Positions 5,846 through 8,938 of a stretch of DNA of 8,938 bases are shown here, in pieces. Numbering within the stretch: the first letter of the stretch is position 1; each line of letters starts with the position of its first letter. The DNA is taken from contig CAZWTD010000029.1 in NCBI GenBank assembly GCA_964637345.1, positions 1-8,938 on the forward strand. Reading direction: 5' to 3'. The translations under genes and the position numbers were made by a program. The notes beneath the pieces are model-generated. The model was not told where the DNA came from, did not search any database, and saw only the letters and a list, made by a program, of their open reading frames with translations. The DNA is from CAZWTD01 sp964637345 (GTDB lineage: Bacteria > Patescibacteriota > Patescibacteriia > HK-STAS-PATE-3).

Positions 5846-7612
5846 ATGCCAGAGTCCGCCTCGCTCGGAATTCGCCGGCGCTGGACCCTTCTTCCGGATC
5901 TTCCGTCGGAACTTCAAGCGGCCTTCCCTGAACACGATCCGATTCTCCTCCGCCTCCTCGTCAATCGCGGTTTTCGAACCCAAGAATCGATTGATGAATT
6001 CCTTGAGCCTGACTACGGCTCAGATCTTCACGACCCTTTCCTCTTTCGTCAGATGGAAAGGTCCGTTGACCGAATACTGAAAGCGATCAAAGACGGAGAG
6101 CGCATTGTTGTCTACGGTGATTACGATGCAGATGGAGTGTGTGGCGCTGCTCTTCTTGTGATGACCTTAGAAAAGCTTGGCGCCCGGCCCGGGATTTATA
6201 TTCCGTATCGTCAAACCGAAGGGTATGGATTGAATGTTCCGGCGATTGAGTCTTTGCACGCGGACGGGTACACGCTTCTCATTACGAATGATTGTGGAAT
6301 AACCGGAGTGGCCGAAGTGCAGCGTGCCGCTGAACTCGGAATGGACGTCATCATCTCGGATCATCATCATGAACCGCCAGTGCTTCCAGCCGCATATGCG
6401 ATCCTCAATCCGAAAGTTGCCGGTGAAACGTACCCTTTTACCGATCTCTGCGGTGCGGCGGTATCCTTTAAACTCGCCCATGCGCTCCTACTCAAGAGTG
6501 AGTACGGCGCGAGCGTACAACAAAGCATTCCGATCGGCTGGGAGAAGTGGCTGCTGGATGTAGTTGCTATCGCCACTATTGCTGACATGATGCCGCTTCG
6601 AGGAGAGAATCGAACGCTGGTGAGCTACGGTCTGCGTGTTCTTCGGAAAGCTCAGCGTCGCGGGTTGCGCGCATTGTTTGAGGTGATGCGTCAAGAGTCG
6701 TCGAAGGCCGATGCGGAAACAATTGGATTTCAAATCGGTCCGCGTTTGAACGCGGCGGGCCGACTTGATCACGCCAACGCCGCCTATCGTCTGCTCGTGA
6801 CGAATGATGATGCCGAAGCGCGAACCATCGCGCTTGACCTTGAGGCAAAGAATCGCGAGCGGCAGCAGATGACAGAAACTATTGTGCAAGAAGCGCTTGA
6901 GCAGATTGGCGAGCCGGGGGATCGCGCCGTACTCGCAGCCTACAACCCCGAGTGGCCGATCGGCGTTCTTGGTCTCGCGGCGGGAAAGCTCACGAACCGT
7001 TTCAACCGGCCAACCCTTATCATGGGCCAGTCGAACGGGGAAGTGCTCGGATCCGGCCGGTCCATCTCCGCCTTCAATATCATCGAAGCCCTAGAATCAG
7101 TGCGCGATCGATTTTTAAGCAAGGCCGGCGGGCATTCCCAGGCTTGCGGGTTTACCTTGAAGTCGCCGGAAGAGCGTGAGGCTTTTGTGGAGGCTCTGGA
7201 CGCCCAGGCCGCAGCGGCTTTTCAAGGGCCGCCCCCGCTTCCCGAGCTGCCGATTGATGCCGACCTTGAGCTTCATGAGGTGAACTGGAATCTTTTGAAA
7301 ACCGTTGAAACGCTTGCCCCCTACGGCCAAACGCACATGCGTCCCATTTTTATGGTTCGCGATGTGACCATTCGCGAGGTTCAGGCAGTCGGTCGGGACA
7401 ATCGGCACTTGCGCTTGACCGTTGAGGCAAAGGACGGCACCATACAGAGGGTGATCGGCTTCTCCTTTGGAGCGGAAGCCGCGCGCCTCGCGGTAGGCCA
7501 AAAGATCTCGATCGCCTTTGACGTGGCTGCCGACGAATGGAACGGGGAACGCCGTCTCCAACTAAAACTCCACGATCTCGACTATGGGGAAAAAGATCAC
7601 AGTACGAACTGA
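5846..7612 (+). CDS. recJ: Single-stranded-DNA-specific exonuclease RecJ
   Basis: Degrades single-stranded DNA 5' to 3' in recombinational and mismatch repair; a cytoplasmic DHH/DHHA1 phosphoesterase. The 588 residues are near the usual 550-600. In order: VVYGDYDADGV with Asp92, Asp94 and Asp96; LLITNDCGIT with Asp149; IISDHHHEPP with Asp172, His173 and His174; TDLCGAAVSFKLAHAL; ATIADMMPL with Asp247; GFQIGPRLNAAGRL (about 294-307); a DHHA1 part with PIGVLGLAAGKL, GSGRS and GGHSQACGF (about 371-436); and a C-terminal OB-fold-like region (about 470-585). An in-frame TGA at 5834-5836 excludes an earlier start, so ATG 5846 is used, although no good ribosome-binding site precedes it. The gene overlaps rnhA by 29 bases, suggesting coupled expression of two nucleic-acid-processing nucleases. 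Confidence 0.97.
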   Translation: MPESASLGIRRRWTLLPDLPSELQAAFPEHDPILLRLLVNRGFRTQESIDEFLEPDYGSDLHDPFLFRQMERSVDRILKAIKDGERIVVYGDYDADGVCGAALLVMTLEKLGARPGIYIPYRQTEGYGLNVPAIESLHADGYTLLITNDCGITGVAEVQRAAELGMDVIISDHHHEPPVLPAAYAILNPKVAGETYPFTDLCGAAVSFKLAHALLLKSEYGASVQQSIPIGWEKWLLDVVAIATIADMMPLRGENRTLVSYGLRVLRKAQRRGLRALFEVMRQESSKADAETIGFQIGPRLNAAGRLDHANAAYRLLVTNDDAEARTIALDLEAKNRERQQMTETIVQEALEQIGEPGDRAVLAAYNPEWPIGVLGLAAGKLTNRFNRPTLIMGQSNGEVLGSGRSISAFNIIEALESVRDRFLSKAGGHSQACGFTLKSPEEREAFVEALDAQAAAAFQGPPPLPELPIDADLELHEVNWNLLKTVETLAPYGQTHMRPIFMVRDVTIREVQAVGRDNRHLRLTVEAKDGTIQRVIGFSFGAEAARLAVGQKISIAFDVAADEWNGERRLQLKLHDLDYGEKDHSTN

Positions 7613-7994
7613 TGGTGGCGCCCGGGGAAATCCCGGACCGGCTGGACTTGGCGCCGTTCTAGAAGAAGAGGGGCGCGTTGTCGAGCGGATCAAGCGTTTT
7701 CTTGGGCATGCGACAAACAACGTCGCCGAGTATTCGGCGTTGATTGCCGCGCTCGAAGGCGCGAAGCGTCACGGCGCCGAGGAGGTGTTGTGCTTGATGG
7801 ACAGTAAACTGATCGTCGAGCAGATGAAGGGGAATTATAAGGTGAAGAATCCCGAGCTCGGGAAGCTTTTTCTGAAAGCCTATAACCTCGTTCAAGCTTT
7901 TCGCCGCGTTGAATTTCGTCACGTTCCCCGCGAGGAAAATACCGCCGCCGACGCGCTCGTGAATGAGGCGATTGACGAAGGGATTGCCCGGTAA
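7584..7994 (+). CDS. rnhA: Ribonuclease HI
   Basis: Cleaves the RNA strand of RNA:DNA hybrids, removing primers and R-loops. The 136 residues carry the RNase H fold motifs with the complete acidic set: Asp10 in VRTDGGARGNPG, Glu49 in TNNVAEY, Asp73 in LMDSKLIVEQ, and Asp123 in NTAADALVNEA, plus FRHVPREEN with His113. The TDGGARGNPGPAG start and lack of an extended basic handle resemble the compact RNase HI type of archaea and many bacteria rather than the E. coli form. Its start lies inside the last ten codons of recJ, in another frame, and has no strong ribosome-binding site of its own, so it probably depends on recJ translation. Confidence 0.95.
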   Translation: MGKKITVRTDGGARGNPGPAGLGAVLEEEGRVVERIKRFLGHATNNVAEYSALIAALEGAKRHGAEEVLCLMDSKLIVEQMKGNYKVKNPELGKLFLKAYNLVQAFRRVEFRHVPREENTAADALVNEAIDEGIAR

Positions 7995-8025
7995 CCTTGT
8001 ACAATTACAGACCTTTTTTGGTTCG

Positions 8026-8031
8026 TATAAT
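8026..8031 (+). promoter_or_regulatory. Consensus -10 element upstream of the AT-rich gene
   Basis: TATAAT is a perfect -10 hexamer. The only -35-like hexamer nearby, TTGTAC at 7997-8002, lies 23 bases upstream, too far for a normal sigma-70 spacer, so the -35 side is weak. Transcription would begin near 8038, about 45 bases before the ATG at 8083. It falls where base composition changes from GC-rich to AT-rich. Confidence 0.4.
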
Positions 8032-8082
8032 AACGAGTTATATGACACACCCTTTTCATTTTTTCACAGAAAAACACAATAG

Positions 8083-8938
8083 ATGATGCAATACACTGAA
8101 TTCGAAAAGTGGAAATCTTACATTAGTAGCCAGTTCGATAAAATATTAACTTTTTCGGTTTTTTGCGTTCTTTTATTCCTTATCGTGTTTATACCAGTCC
8201 ACGTTGCTTTTAAAAACGACTTTGATTATGAATGGTTAACCTTTGGTGTTGTTTATTCCCTACTTTTTATCTACTGGCTTTGGTTCAGATATAGGTATCC
8301 AAAAAACGATAAACGAACTGGGCTTGTTATTGCTATTTACGCCAAAGATAAGGATGAATTGGCGCTGAAAAAATTTTTTGTAAATGAGCTAAAACGGAAT
8401 ATTTATGAAGCTGAGCTTGGATCAACTTTCAACGTTATTGTATTAAAAAATCATCTTGCACAGTACGTTAATGATCGTGAGGCCGTGGACAAACTACATG
8501 AGAAGGTTAATGGTCGTATCTATTACTATGGCGATATACAAGAAGCTCGAGACGGCGAGAACGTACGAGATTTTATTAATATCTCAGGGTATGTAAAGCA
8601 CCAACCTATCCCAATACAAACGAGCAATGAACTTGGATTTGATTTTGCAAAGTTACTTCCCAAGGAGATTGATTTTGAATCCTTTTTTGGCCTCAGAGGC
8701 ACAAAAGCAACGGCCAGAGTTGTTTTTCTAACAACGAAATATATTACCGGGGTCGCTTCGTTTCTGTCTGGTAATCCTTTCTTAGCGTATAAACTGCACG
8801 GATTCCTTAAAGATGAGATCAAACAATATGAAAATATTGATACTGAGCTGAAAAAGGCAAAATCACTCACTGAGTTTGACTTTACACATATAAGTAAAAT
8901 CAAATCCAAGCTCTATCCAATTCTCTCGAATGAACTAT
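8083..8938 (+). CDS. Unrecognised membrane-anchored protein, AT-rich gene (3' end outside window)
   Basis: The frame is open for 285 codons to the window edge. An in-frame TAG (8080-8082) stands directly before ATG ATG, so the start is 8083 or 8086; no Shine-Dalgarno sequence is visible. Two transmembrane helices are clear, at about residues 21-43 and 51-69, separated by a short loop and followed by basic residues, which favours a cytoplasmic C-terminal part. Residues about 78-172 alternate strands and helices (GLVIAIYAKDKDE, FNVIVLKNHL, GRIYYYGDIQEARDGENV), loosely like the alpha/beta domain before TPR repeats in TolB-N/FlgO-type proteins. Residues about 208-260 may be TPR-like helices (YITGVASFLSGNPFLAYKL). 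I cannot assign a function. Codons are much richer in A and T than in the rest of the window, consistent with horizontal acquisition. The domain readings are pattern impressions only. Confidence 0.8.
   Translation, partial: MMQYTEFEKWKSYISSQFDKILTFSVFCVLLFLIVFIPVHVAFKNDFDYEWLTFGVVYSLLFIYWLWFRYRYPKNDKRTGLVIAIYAKDKDELALKKFFVNELKRNIYEAELGSTFNVIVLKNHLAQYVNDREAVDKLHEKVNGRIYYYGDIQEARDGENVRDFINISGYVKHQPIPIQTSNELGFDFAKLLPKEIDFESFFGLRGTKATARVVFLTTKYITGVASFLSGNPFLAYKLHGFLKDEIKQYENIDTELKKAKSLTEFDFTHISKIKSKLYPILSNEL

Noticed and set aside
5705..5983. Longer N-terminal version of the lipoprotein starting at 5983
   Set aside because: The extension runs through the recJ promoter and into the recJ 5' coding region, and would bury a lipoprotein signal peptide that has its own strong ribosome-binding site at 5711-5719.
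7991..8019. Possible rho-independent terminator after rnhA (TTGTACAA palindrome followed by a T-run)
   Set aside because: The palindrome leaves no room for a loop and the GTAA/TTAC arms are too short and weak to count as a terminator stem.
8526..8909. Minus-strand open frame of 127 codons in the AT-rich end
   Set aside because: It lies opposite the plus-strand membrane-protein frame, which has a bounded start and clear transmembrane helices; the minus frame has neither start signal nor motif.

Overview
The window looks like chromosomal DNA from a bacterium with a compact, tightly packed genome. Genes overlap by ATGA or by about 30 bases, leaders are very short, and several enzymes are trimmed. 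By eye, most of the window is moderately GC-rich, but the last ~0.95 kb is clearly AT-rich. Shortened acetate kinase, a PduL-type phosphotransacetylase without a targeting extension, and a duplicated glycolytic mutase suggest a fermentative, small-genome lineage of the Patescibacteria/CPR type. That placement is inference. TGA ends three of the genes, so the code is not one in which UGA is reassigned.

Layout: (1) Positions 1-4764 form a plus-strand cluster for lower glycolysis and acetate formation. It holds the 3' two thirds of one iPGM gene (gpmI copy A), a complete second iPGM gene (copy B), a PduL-like phosphate acyltransferase, acetate kinase, and a VTT/DedA-like membrane protein. (2) Positions 4765-5137 hold no convincing gene. 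They contain two hairpins oriented as minus-strand terminators and fragmentary minus-strand frames. (3) Positions 5138-5704 on the minus strand encode a small lipoprotein with a hydrophobic C-terminus carrying six cysteines. (4) Positions 5846-7994 on the plus strand encode RecJ and RNase HI as an overlapping pair behind a recognisable promoter. (5) From 8083 to the window edge runs an AT-rich, unrecognised, membrane-anchored protein.

How they work together: iPGM converts 3- to 2-phosphoglycerate. PduL and AckA would turn an acyl-CoA, most likely acetyl-CoA, into acetate with ATP gain, so the first cluster reads as an energy-conserving module. RecJ and RNase HI act on single-stranded DNA 5' ends and RNA:DNA hybrids in repair and replication.

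The points most worth a second look are an in-frame 43-base palindrome that coincides with an extra ~13-residue segment in acetate kinase, the loss of a conserved PduL histidine, the tandem divergent iPGM genes, the cysteine-rich lipoprotein, and the AT-rich terminal gene. No complete new multi-gene system can be shown from this window alone.
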